Assembly (NCBI GenBank): GCA_025354075.1
Contig: JANXNO010000410.1
Coordinates: 1 to 11,716 of the forward strand
From: Burkholderiales bacterium
GTDB taxonomy: Bacteria > Pseudomonadota > Gammaproteobacteria > Burkholderiales > Casimicrobiaceae
Length of the DNA stretch: 11,716 nucleotides
Direction of reading: 5' to 3'
Part shown: positions 1 through 7,289 of the stretch, piece by piece
Layout of the letters: the number at the start of each line of letters is the position of its first letter
Numbering within the stretch: position 1 is the stretch's first letter
Translations under genes and position numbers: made by a program
Notes under the pieces: model-generated
The model's database searches: none
Told to the model about the DNA's origin: nothing
Seen by the model: only the letters and a program-made list of their open reading frames with translations

Positions 1-579
1 TGGTTGCAGACCAATCACGGTACCAACGCAAACACCGCGACGGCGACGTTGACCGTCAACGCGGTGGTGATTGCTGCGCTGCCCGTACTTGGCAAAGCGT
101 TTAATCCGGCCAGCGTAAACGTCGGTGCAGTGACCACGCTGACCATTACGCTGTCGAATCCGAACGCGACCGTGGCGACGTTGAGCGCAGCGCTGGTCGA
201 CAACTTGCCGAGCGGCATGGTCGTTGCAGCGACACCGAACGCACGCACCACATGCGGCGGCAGCGTGACCGCAGGGGCGGGCGCAAGCACCGTGACGTTG
301 CCCGCAGGCAGCACCATTCCGATCAACGGCAGTTGCGTGATCACGGTCAATATCCTCGCGCAGAGTGCAGGCAGTTTGCTCAACACCTTGCCGGTGGGTG
401 CGCTGCAAACGAATCAGGGCAACAACGGCACGTCAGCGATTGCGACGCTCAGCGTGTCGGCAGTTGTGATGACGCCCAGCATCGGGATTCCAACCTTGTC
501 TGAAGGTTTGATGGCGGTGTTGGTGGCGATGCTGATGATGATTGGGCTGGCAACGATGCGACGCTCGGAGGGGCGTTGA
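1..579 (+). CDS. Secreted repeat protein with IPTL-CTERM tail (3' end only)
   Basis: The reading frame is open from the first base, so the start lies outside the window; 192 residues are visible. They form one DUF11/DUF7933-like beta-sandwich repeat, rich in Thr, Val, Ala and Asn and with two Cys in the middle. The phrase LQTN-x-G-x-N...ATL-x-V-x-AVV occurs at about residues 2-22 and again near 135-155, about 133 residues apart, so at least two tandem units end here. The tail is a sorting signal: IPTLSE at residues 163-168, a hydrophobic helix (about 170-185), then a basic end (MRRSEGR). In the IPTL-CTERM family this tail is thought to be handled by an exosortase-like enzyme (XrtH type); none is encoded here. 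Likely a surface or extracellular structural protein. The family call is by pattern only; the tail call is firm. Confidence 0.85.
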   Translation, partial: WLQTNHGTNANTATATLTVNAVVIAALPVLGKAFNPASVNVGAVTTLTITLSNPNATVATLSAALVDNLPSGMVVAATPNARTTCGGSVTAGAGASTVTLPAGSTIPINGSCVITVNILAQSAGSLLNTLPVGALQTNQGNNGTSAIATLSVSAVVMTPSIGIPTLSEGLMAVLVAMLMMIGLATMRRSEGR

Positions 580-623
580 TCATTGGCAATTTGGAGAGAT
601 TTTTTTTAACAGCTTATTAGTGG

Positions 624-644
624 AGCCCATATTCAATATGGGCT
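624..644. repeat. Perfect 10-bp-arm palindrome after the IPTL-CTERM gene
   Basis: The arms agcccatatt (624-633) and aatatgggct (635-644) are exactly complementary around one central base. As RNA it would fold as an 8-bp stem with a 5-nt loop. It lies 45 bp past the stop codon of the upstream gene. A run of eight T (600-607) lies before it rather than after it, so it is not a textbook intrinsic terminator, though it may still end transcription or be a protein-binding site. Confidence 0.6.
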
Positions 645-701
645 TAAGGCAGCATTCATCTATAAGTCGATAAGTAACGAAAAGCGGTAATTAGCCCAAT
701 T
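637..701 (+). repeat. Small intergenic hairpin-like repeat, copy A
   Basis: This stretch aligns with 7095-7159. The best part (661-701 against 7118-7159) matches at about 31 of 41 positions with one gap, and ends in an identical 12-mer, attagcccaatt. The ends are near-inverted: tgggctta (639-646) against ttagccca (691-698). It is outside genes in both places. This fits a short REP- or MITE-like mobile palindrome, or a conserved regulatory RNA element. The alignment was made by eye. Confidence 0.45.
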
Positions 702-861
702 TAGATAAGGGTTTCAGCGAAAAGTTATGGCGTGCTGGCGTCGTCTTCCTCACTTTGCGACGGCTGCGCCGCGCACCAAAAAGTTTCGTTTTCGCTACCT
801 TTGGTGCACATGTTTTTGCTGATTCGAACGCGCGGATCGAGCCGCACCGCAAAATCACTCC

Positions 862-1770
862 ATGCCGCCTCGCAAAGTTCACCTCGACTCGACCGCGATC
901 TCGATACTGCTCGCCTGCTGCGTGTTTTGGGGCTTTCAGCAGGTGTTGGTCAAGGCGACGATTCCCGACGTGCCGCCGATATTACAGGCGTTTTTGCGCT
1001 TCACTGGCGCCACATTGATCCTCTGGCTGTGGTGCCGCTGGCGCGGGATCAACCTGTTCGTCCGCGACCCATCATTTTGGCCTGGCCTGATCGCGGGTGC
1101 GCTGTTTGCAGCCGAATTCGCCTGCCTGTTCGTCGGCCTGAATTACACCACCGCGTCGCGGTTGACGGTGTTTGTTTACACCTCACCGTTGTGGGTGGCG
1201 GCGTTGTTACCGTTGTTTGTCACGGCCGAACGTTTGCGCCCGTTGCAATGGCTCGGCGTGGCCTGCGCGTTTGTGGCCGTGGTGTTCGCATTGAGCGAAG
1301 GATTTTTCGGTGGTGACAAGTCGTCGGGCACGTCGCTGGCGTGGCTCGGCGACAGCCTGGCCGTGCTCGCGGGCATGCTGTGGGGGATGACCACGGTGGT
1401 GATTCGCGCGTCGGCGCTGTCGCGGGTTTCAGCGGAGCGATTACTGTTCTATCAAGTGGCCGTCAGCGCCATCACCCTGCCATTTCTTTCATTGGCTTTG
1501 GGGGAGGCGTGGACGTTCCAATACAGCGCGTTTGCATGGAGCTCGCTCGCGCTGCAAACGGTGGTCGGCGCGTTCGCAAGCTACCTGGCCTGGATGTGGC
1601 TGCTCGGCCGCTATCCGGCAACGCGGGTGTCGGTGTTCGTGTTTCTCACGCCGATGTTTGCGCTCGCGTTCGGTGCGTGGTGGCTGCACGAAACGATCAC
1701 CCCCACGCTGGCGTTTGCGCTAGCAATGGTGGCGGTGGGAATTGTGCTGGTGAACCGAAAGGCAGCGTAG
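862..1770 (+). CDS. EamA/DMT-family inner-membrane transporter
   Basis: A 302-residue protein, the usual length for the drug/metabolite transporter superfamily. It has about ten hydrophobic helices arranged as two EamA repeats (about residues 10-145 and 163-298). The first opens with a helix containing CCVFWGFQQVLVK, similar to the W-G-x-x-x-x-x-x-K pattern common at the start of EamA proteins. The second repeat contains LAGMLWGMTTVVIRAS, the same pattern again, and the protein ends in a short basic tail (NRKAA). Family members export or import small metabolites such as amino acids, often by proton exchange; the substrate cannot be read from sequence. The ATG at 862 is the first sensible start but has no clear Shine-Dalgarno. 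Its stop is 9 bp from the end of the convergent acyltransferase gene, so any terminator for either must lie inside the other. Confidence 0.9.
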   Translation: MPPRKVHLDSTAISILLACCVFWGFQQVLVKATIPDVPPILQAFLRFTGATLILWLWCRWRGINLFVRDPSFWPGLIAGALFAAEFACLFVGLNYTTASRLTVFVYTSPLWVAALLPLFVTAERLRPLQWLGVACAFVAVVFALSEGFFGGDKSSGTSLAWLGDSLAVLAGMLWGMTTVVIRASALSRVSAERLLFYQVAVSAITLPFLSLALGEAWTFQYSAFAWSSLALQTVVGAFASYLAWMWLLGRYPATRVSVFVFLTPMFALAFGAWWLHETITPTLAFALAMVAVGIVLVNRKAA

Positions 1771-1779
1771 CTTTGCTGC

Positions 1780-2547
1780 TTACGCCTCGAAACGCATCCA
1801 GCCTGACGTGCCGTCCAACCGGATTTGCGCCAGATCGAAAAGCGTCAAAAAATCAATGGTTTTGAATTCGCGATCAATCGCTGGCGGTCCGCACAGCTTG
1901 ATGCCCAGGGCGATATACGCCGCCAGCAGTTTGGGGATTTTCGGCGGTTTTGCGGCAACGACCGACATATCGCATGCGTAAGCCGACTGCGGCAGCGTGC
2001 GAAATGCCACGGGCGCGAGGTGCTTTTGCAATGCTAGATAACTGGCAGCACCGACTGATTCGTCCTGACTGGTGAGCGAACTACACCCGATCAGATAGCG
2101 CGATCCGCGTTGCCGCGCATAGAGTGCAATCGCCCGCCATAACGCGTTGAGCACAGCAAAACTGCGGTGGTCAATGTGCACACAGGCGCGGCCCAGCTCC
2201 AGGACTTCGGCACGATGCGGCGCGAACGGTGTCAGATCAAATTCGCGTTCGCAGTAGTAGCCGTGGCGCTGCAGCGCCCGCTCACCGGTCTGCAAACGAT
2301 AGGTGCCAACGACTGCGCCCGTCGTGGTGTCAATCACCAACAGATGGTCGCAGGCCTCGTCGTAGCGATCAGTATCAAGTCCGAGCGCGACCGACTCGGC
2401 CAGTCCTTCACGCAGCTCGACATTGAAAACTTGAAAGCGTAGTGCCTGAGCTTGCAGCAGCTCGCACCGGGTTTGCGCTAACCGCGTTACGTAGCGCGGT
2501 GTTGTGACCGTTGCCGATCCTGCTTTGGCAGTCAGCGAGTTCACCAT
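1780..2547 (-). CDS. OlsB-like GNAT N-acyltransferase (putative hemolysin family)
   Basis: A 255-residue protein of the Acetyltransf_5/OlsB group. In OlsB, which makes lyso-ornithine lipid, the enzyme moves a 3-hydroxy fatty acid from acyl carrier protein to the amino group of ornithine. Seen here: the opening strand YVTRLAQT (19-26), LRFQVFNVEL (36-45), DEACDHLLVID (63-73), VVGTYRL (79-85), ELGRACVH (117-124), and the C-terminal GPPAIDREFKTIDFLTLFDL (220-239), typical of this group. The substrate could be ornithine, another amino acid or a different amine. I chose the ATG at 2547. A TTG at 2715 would add 56 residues of no family likeness. No strong Shine-Dalgarno is visible. The gene is divergent from the VTT/ATP-grasp gene (283 bp between the starts), which suggests shared control and perhaps a shared pathway. 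Confidence 0.85.
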   Translation of the reverse strand: MVNSLTAKAGSATVTTPRYVTRLAQTRCELLQAQALRFQVFNVELREGLAESVALGLDTDRYDEACDHLLVIDTTTGAVVGTYRLQTGERALQRHGYYCEREFDLTPFAPHRAEVLELGRACVHIDHRSFAVLNALWRAIALYARQRGSRYLIGCSSLTSQDESVGAASYLALQKHLAPVAFRTLPQSAYACDMSVVAAKPPKIPKLLAAYIALGIKLCGPPAIDREFKTIDFLTLFDLAQIRLDGTSGWMRFEA

Positions 2548-2687
2548 AGGACGGTTGTGATGGGCAATTTTTTTCCTGCCGGTTAAAGAGGTGTGCCGCG
2601 GGTCAGCCGGGTCGATTCCGAGTGGCAAGGTCGGCGATTTCACGACGCGGTGGCCGCCGCGTTTGCTCAGGTGCTGGTCAGCATCGA

Positions 2688-2715
2688 TTTGTAACCTTAT
2701 GTAAGCAAATAACAA
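2688..2715 (-). promoter_or_regulatory. Possible sigma-70 promoter for the acyltransferase gene
   Basis: On the minus strand, TTGTTA (2715-2710) and TACAAA (2693-2688) are 16 bp apart, each matching 4 of 6 consensus bases, in an AT-rich patch of a GC-rich region. A start here would give a leader of about 130 nt before the ATG at 2547. It is only a pattern match. Confidence 0.25.
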
Positions 2716-2830
2716 TTCCAGCAGCAGATAGTGTGGGGTTCTGGGCCTTGCTGGAACCTGACCTCAATACTTACTGCACGCGGGTTCTCGTCGAGTTCCA
2801 TGAGGGTTGGCCTACGGCCGCAATTGCACT

Positions 2831-4582
2831 ATGTCGGCTGGTTCGCTTTTTCAGACGCTCTCCGCGTTGTCCATCGACCCGACCTTTTTGTGGTTCTCGA
2901 TTTTTTTCATCACATTTGTGCTCGAAGAGGGCGCTGCAGCATTCGCCGTGATGCTCGCTTTGTCGGACATGCTGTCGCTGCCCTTGGCCACCACGGCTGT
3001 TTATTTAGGGGTGGTGACCACAGACCTTGGGCTGTACGGGCTCGGCTATTCCGCAAGCCGCTTCCAGTGGGCTTCGCGCTGGATTGATGGTGCCAAAATT
3101 AAACGCGCAGGTGAGTGGATGGGGCCGCGACTGCTTCCCGCTGTCATCATGAGCCGCCTGCTGCCGTGGATGTTGCCGCCGACATTCATCGCGTGTGGAT
3201 ATTTACGCTTGCCGTTCAAGCGTTTTTTTTGGTTCGCTTCATGCACGGGACTGGTGTGGACCCTGGTCGTATTTTCAGCGTTGCTGGGATTCGGCAATCT
3301 CTTGGTGCAGCATCGTTTTTCCTTCACATCGGCGCTAGTAGTTTCCGGATTTATTGCGCTCGCGGTGTGGAAGTTCCGTGCAGCGCGTGCGCAGAAATCG
3401 GCAGCTACCTATGCTGCGAGTTATGGCGGCGACGCGGTGGGCAGCGTCACGCTTGACGCTTCGCCATTGCCGTGCTCGCCCCCATTGGCCGTGCAGCCTG
3501 AGAAGCCCTTGGTGTGCTGGTTTGAACGATTGCCAGGATGGATTTTTTATACCCCAGTCGCCGTGATGTGGCTGATGCTCTCACTGCGTTACCGAAGCTT
3601 CACGTTACCAACGGCGGCCAATCCGTCATTTGAATGCGGTGGACTGGTTGGCGAGTCGAAAAATCAGGCGATGCTGCAGGTTGCCCCGACGGTAGTCCAG
3701 TGGTTTGCTCCCCATGTGTTGCATGCACGCGCTGCGACGGCGGATCAGGACTGCGGTACGACTGAATTGCAGATGGCACTGCGCGCGCTGGCAACTGCGG
3801 CGCTTGATTTCCCGGTGGTGGCGAAACCGGATCGTGGCCATCAGGGGTACGGCGTCTGTCCCATTTATTGCAAAGCGGATTTACAACGCTATATCAGCGC
3901 GTTTCCACGCGGCGAACCCATGGTGCTGCAAAAGCTGATCACGTTGCAACACGAAGCGGGCGTGTTTTATGTGCGGCTGCCCGGCGAGCGTTCCGGACAC
4001 ATTTTTTCACTGAACCTGAGCGCGCCCGCGCAAGTGGTGGGCGATGGTGTGTCGAGCCTTCGTATGTTGATTCTTGCGGCACCGCTGGTTGGCCGTTGTC
4101 GTGCGTTGCAACTCGAAGCACAGCGCGCTCGGCTGGACTGGATTCCCGACGACTGCGAAACCGTCGTGCTCGCGTTCGCGCGAAGCTTGCGACTAGGTGC
4201 TACCCTGAGCGATGGCCGACAATTAGTGACGCCGACGATGCTGGCACGGTTTGACGAAATCGCCGATGGCATCAAGGACTTCTACTTTGGGCGTTTTGAC
4301 GTTCGCTTCGAACGGCTCGACGAGTTTCAGCGCGGAGACAATTTTCAGATCGTCGAGGTCAACGGCGTGGGTGCTGAGGCCAACCACATCTGGGACGCCA
4401 ACACGACGCTGCGCAATGCCTACAAGACGCTGTTTGCACAGTACACGCTCGCATTCCACATCGGTCACCTCAATCGCCAACGCGGCTGCCAGCCCGTCAG
4501 CGCTCGCGTGCTGTGGCGTTTTTTCAGCAATCAGCAGAGGGCATTGAAGTTGTTGCAAAGGTCGACGCGCTTACAGAGGTGA
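2831..4582 (+). CDS. DedA/VTT membrane domain fused to ATP-grasp ligase domain
   Basis: A 583-residue two-part protein. Residues about 10-195 are a VTT (DedA-like) membrane domain with a Glu-containing first helix (VLEEGAAAF) and the hallmark SRLLPWMLPPTFIACGY, equivalent to the S-R-F-x-P-G-x-R region of DedA proteins. DedA/VTT proteins move or scramble phospholipids and lipid carriers. A linker and one more hydrophobic stretch (about 235-255) follow. Residues about 275-560 are an ATP-grasp domain: FPVVAKPDRGHQGYGV (327-342) carries the ATP-binding Lys332 and the glycine loop, FYFGRFDVRF (484-493) a core strand, and VEVNG (508-512) the metal ligands Glu509 and Asn511. ATP-grasp enzymes join a carboxylate to an amine through an acyl phosphate. 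The real substrate is unknown. I chose the ATG at 2831 over a TTG at 2807. The frame is continuous, with no sign that two genes were joined by an error. Confidence 0.85.
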   Translation: MSAGSLFQTLSALSIDPTFLWFSIFFITFVLEEGAAAFAVMLALSDMLSLPLATTAVYLGVVTTDLGLYGLGYSASRFQWASRWIDGAKIKRAGEWMGPRLLPAVIMSRLLPWMLPPTFIACGYLRLPFKRFFWFASCTGLVWTLVVFSALLGFGNLLVQHRFSFTSALVVSGFIALAVWKFRAARAQKSAATYAASYGGDAVGSVTLDASPLPCSPPLAVQPEKPLVCWFERLPGWIFYTPVAVMWLMLSLRYRSFTLPTAANPSFECGGLVGESKNQAMLQVAPTVVQWFAPHVLHARAATADQDCGTTELQMALRALATAALDFPVVAKPDRGHQGYGVCPIYCKADLQRYISAFPRGEPMVLQKLITLQHEAGVFYVRLPGERSGHIFSLNLSAPAQVVGDGVSSLRMLILAAPLVGRCRALQLEAQRARLDWIPDDCETVVLAFARSLRLGATLSDGRQLVTPTMLARFDEIADGIKDFYFGRFDVRFERLDEFQRGDNFQIVEVNGVGAEANHIWDANTTLRNAYKTLFAQYTLAFHIGHLNRQRGCQPVSARVLWRFFSNQQRALKLLQRSTRLQR

Positions 4583-4629
4583 ACGGATTAAGGTTTCGTC
4601 GCTTGTAGAAGCTTTCATTGATTCGCGGG

Positions 4630-4648
4630 ACGCGCTAAAGTAGCGCGT
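4630..4648 (+). promoter_or_regulatory. Tight hairpin next to the kinase start codon
   Basis: The arms acgcgcta (4630-4637) and tagcgcgt (4641-4648) are perfectly complementary around a 3-nt loop, and end 4 bases before the ATG at 4653. No Shine-Dalgarno is visible there. In mRNA the stem would cover the ribosome landing site; in DNA it could be an operator. TAAAGT (4636-4641) inside it also resembles a -10 box, which would imply an almost leaderless message. These roles are inferred. Confidence 0.45.
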
Positions 4649-4652
4649 ACGC

Positions 4653-7022
4653 ATGACGCCACCACTGCCTCCCTTCGCAGCACGAAACAATGAGCTCGAC
4701 ATCGCGCAATGGCGCGATGTGTTCGGGCATCTCGACGCGCTGCTGGAGGTGCCTTCACAGCAGCGCATGCAGGCGCTTGCGCTGCGTGTTGACAACGTTG
4801 AAGACAATGTCGTTGCGTGCATGCTCGAAGATTTTTGCGCGCAGACGACGAATGCCCGCATGCCTTATGTCAGTGGCACTTCGGGCGTCGCCGCAATTTC
4901 GCAGGCGCTACTCGGTGGCACGCGTCTTGAGGCGGGCCGGCGCTGTGGAAATTATCGTCTGCTTGAGCAGATTGGTCAGGGCGGCATGGGCAGCGTCTGG
5001 CGCGCCGAGCGCGTGGATGGGCTGTATCAAAGCGAGGTTGCGGTCAAACTGCTGGGCTCGCTCGCGTTGTCGGCCCACGCCCGCGTCCGGTTTGCGCGTG
5101 AGGGCGAGCTGCTGGCGCGGCTCACGCATCCGCACATTGCGCGCCTGCTCGATGCCGGACTGACCGAGGATGACCAGCGATTTTTAGTGCTGGAGCTGGT
5201 GACCGGACAGGACATTCGATCCTACGTGCAGGCTCGCGCACTCGACCAGCGGGCAATTCTTGTGATTTTTCGGCAGATATTGTCAGCCGTCAGCTTTGCT
5301 CACAGCCAGCTCGTGGTGCATCGGGATATCAAGCCGGGCAATGTGATGGTCACGACCACCGGGCAGGTCAAGCTGCTCGATTTCGGCGTCGCAAAACTCA
5401 TGACCAGCGATGCGGAGAACGACAACCTCACCCGCGCGGTAGGTGCGGCCTACACCGAGGCCTACGCGGCACCGGAACAGTTGCGTGGTGAACTCGTAGG
5501 GACCGCTGCCGATATCTTTTCGCTCGGCGGTTTGTTGCATCAGCTGCTGGTGGGAGCGCCGCCGCGTTGGGCAGTATCAAAGCGCGATTTGGCGGCGGGG
5601 ATGCAACCTATAAACGACCAGAAGACCCACACAGAAACCGCGACTGATCTGCGCGCCATCCTCATGAAGGCGCTGGCGGTTGCGCCGGATGAACGCTATG
5701 CCACGGTCGCCGCGTTTGATGACGACATCGCGCGCTACCTCGCGGGCGAAGCGGCGCAGGCGCAGCCCGCAACACGTATGTACCAGTTGCGGAAATTTCT
5801 GCTGCGTCACCGCTGGTCTGCGATGATCGTCGGCGCTGCGAGCATGGCAGTCATCGCAAGTCTGGGCGTTGCCTTGTGGCAATTGCAGGAGGCGCGCGCG
5901 CAGCGAACGCAGGCGTTGTCGGAGGCAAGCCGCGCCAATCAGGTGACGATATTTTTGACAGATCTATTTCGCGCCTCCGACCCGCGCCTGGCCGCAAGCC
6001 ACGACAAGCAGACATTGACCGCGAGGCAGCTGCTGGAGATGGGCAGCGAGCGTCTGAAAACCGAGCTAAACGATCAGCCAGAAACGAAGATCGCGCTGCT
6101 TGGAATACTCGCGGAAATATTCGGATTTCTCGAAGATGAAAAGCGCTTTCTTGAGCTGAACGAAGCACGTATCAAGCTCGCCACCGAACGCTTCGGCCCG
6201 TTGCATCCGGCGGTGCTCCAGGGACGACTCACCGACGCGGATGCGGATTTGTACGGCGGAAATTTTGACCAGGCGAGGGCGACACTCACGGAACTGGAAG
6301 ACCCGGTGCGCAAGGTGTTTGGTCAAAAGAGCGAGCGCTACGCCATGTGGCTCACTACTCGAGCCGAGCTTGAGCGTCGGGCGGGACGGGAGCCCATGGG
6401 CGATGTCGTCAAACGGTTTGAGCGCGCGCTGGCCGTTTATCGCGAAATTGGCGTGGCAACAGAAGGCACGGCCATCGCGCTACAGAACTATTCAACCGCA
6501 CTGTCGCAAAGTAATCGAACCGAAGAAGCGTTGGCGGCAAACGGGCAGGCGATTGCGCTGCTGCTCAGCCTCAAAAATGCCGATCAGGGCGGCCTCTCGA
6601 TCAGCTATCGGCGCCGCGCCGAGATGCTTGGCGTGCTCGGACGGAACAGTGAGGTCGGCGCTGAATTTCACCGTGCGCTGACTGTGCTGGCGCGGAGTTA
6701 CGGCGCGGGCAACTCGCTGTATCTGGACACGCTGCTTCTGAAGGCGAAATGGCTGCATGGCCAGGGCCATCGGGCCGAGGCGTGGCGGCTGGTCGATCAG
6801 GTGTTTGCAGCGCCGCGCCAGCAGTCGTCCAACCCGTTTGGTGTGCCGGAGCAGCACTACACGAAGGGCGTGATGTTGCTTGACGAGCAACGTCATGCAG
6901 AGGCTGTCGTTGAGCTTCAGAAGGCGGTGGACGACTGGCGCAACGCCAGCAACAATCCGCTGCGATTGGCGAAGGCCGAGGCCGCGCTGGCGAAGGCGAG
7001 AGCGGGGCTGGTAGCGCCGTAG
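4653..7022 (+). CDS. Membrane-anchored Ser/Thr protein kinase with TPR-like C-terminus
   Basis: A 789-residue protein. Residues 1-95 form an N-terminal helical region. Residues about 100-370 are a Hanks-type kinase domain with every key element: glycine loop IGQGGMGSV (107-115), VAVKLL with Lys132, catalytic HRDIKPGN (223-230, Asp225), DFG (243-245) and APEQL (273-277). It should therefore be active. The activation segment contains several Thr and Tyr residues. A single membrane helix follows (about 389-411). The rest (about 415-789) is helical with tetratricopeptide-like repeats and would lie outside the cytoplasm, where it could sense a signal or bind a partner. This layout (kinase inside, helix, TPRs outside) is common for bacterial kinases paired with ECF sigma factors of the TIGR02999 type, and one is encoded at 9431-9994. 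The direct target is not proven. Start: the ATG at 4653. Confidence 0.92.
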   Translation: MTPPLPPFAARNNELDIAQWRDVFGHLDALLEVPSQQRMQALALRVDNVEDNVVACMLEDFCAQTTNARMPYVSGTSGVAAISQALLGGTRLEAGRRCGNYRLLEQIGQGGMGSVWRAERVDGLYQSEVAVKLLGSLALSAHARVRFAREGELLARLTHPHIARLLDAGLTEDDQRFLVLELVTGQDIRSYVQARALDQRAILVIFRQILSAVSFAHSQLVVHRDIKPGNVMVTTTGQVKLLDFGVAKLMTSDAENDNLTRAVGAAYTEAYAAPEQLRGELVGTAADIFSLGGLLHQLLVGAPPRWAVSKRDLAAGMQPINDQKTHTETATDLRAILMKALAVAPDERYATVAAFDDDIARYLAGEAAQAQPATRMYQLRKFLLRHRWSAMIVGAASMAVIASLGVALWQLQEARAQRTQALSEASRANQVTIFLTDLFRASDPRLAASHDKQTLTARQLLEMGSERLKTELNDQPETKIALLGILAEIFGFLEDEKRFLELNEARIKLATERFGPLHPAVLQGRLTDADADLYGGNFDQARATLTELEDPVRKVFGQKSERYAMWLTTRAELERRAGREPMGDVVKRFERALAVYREIGVATEGTAIALQNYSTALSQSNRTEEALAANGQAIALLLSLKNADQGGLSISYRRRAEMLGVLGRNSEVGAEFHRALTVLARSYGAGNSLYLDTLLLKAKWLHGQGHRAEAWRLVDQVFAAPRQQSSNPFGVPEQHYTKGVMLLDEQRHAEAVVELQKAVDDWRNASNNPLRLAKAEAALAKARAGLVAP

Positions 7023-7042
7023 CGCCGTAGCACCGTAGCGCA
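7011..7042 (+). repeat. 8-bp tandem repeat across the kinase stop codon
   Basis: Four back-to-back units, gtagcgcc, gtagcgcc, gtagcacc and gtagcgca, begin in the last codons of the kinase gene and run past its stop (tag at 7020-7022). As the unit is not a multiple of 3, a change in copy number could alter the last residues of the protein. Confidence 0.75.
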
Positions 7043-7094
7043 GCGCATGCGGCATCTGCAAAGGTAATCAGCTCTTCTGTGGGACGCATACCTC

Positions 7095-7159
7095 TATTGG
7101 GCTAGAGCAAGTTTTGGTATGAAGTCGACTTCTACTGAAAAACGAGCATTAGCCCAATT
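7095..7159 (+). repeat. Small intergenic hairpin-like repeat, copy B
   Basis: This is the partner of 637-701. Its ends, attgggcta (7096-7104) and tagcccaat (7150-7158), are perfectly inverted. The 12-bp palindrome gaagtcgacttc (7121-7132) has almost the same centre (about 7127), and the stretches between pair partly (gc, gtttt). The whole 63 bp thus forms one imperfect palindrome. It might end transcription of the kinase gene or be a mobile palindromic repeat. Confidence 0.55.
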
Positions 7160-7289
7160 GCGCAAAGCGTTTTACATAGAAAGCCGTAAAGAAAATTTAC
7201 CCCTGTTGTTGTGATAAGTCGCTGCGTTCCGTCTGGGTGAGTAAGTCCCGATGACCCGCATTCGGCACACGTTCACCTGAGGAAATCCG

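Noticed and set aside
600..644. Intrinsic terminator after the IPTL-CTERM gene
   Set aside because: The T run comes before the hairpin on the plus strand, and no T run follows the stem, so it was listed as a palindrome only.
1761..1778. Bidirectional terminator between the convergent transporter and acyltransferase genes
   Set aside because: Only a 5-bp inverted pair (gcagc/gctgc) with no T run was found; too weak.
2548..2715. N-terminal extension of the acyltransferase to a TTG at 2715
   Set aside because: The added 56 residues show no family likeness, and they would overlap the best promoter-like site.
6492..7089. Two long minus-strand frames at the kinase gene 3' end, one opening with MRPTEELITFADA
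   Set aside because: The opening briefly resembles a LysR-type regulator start, but after about 13 residues it is plain antisense of the kinase gene; not enough to call a gene remnant.
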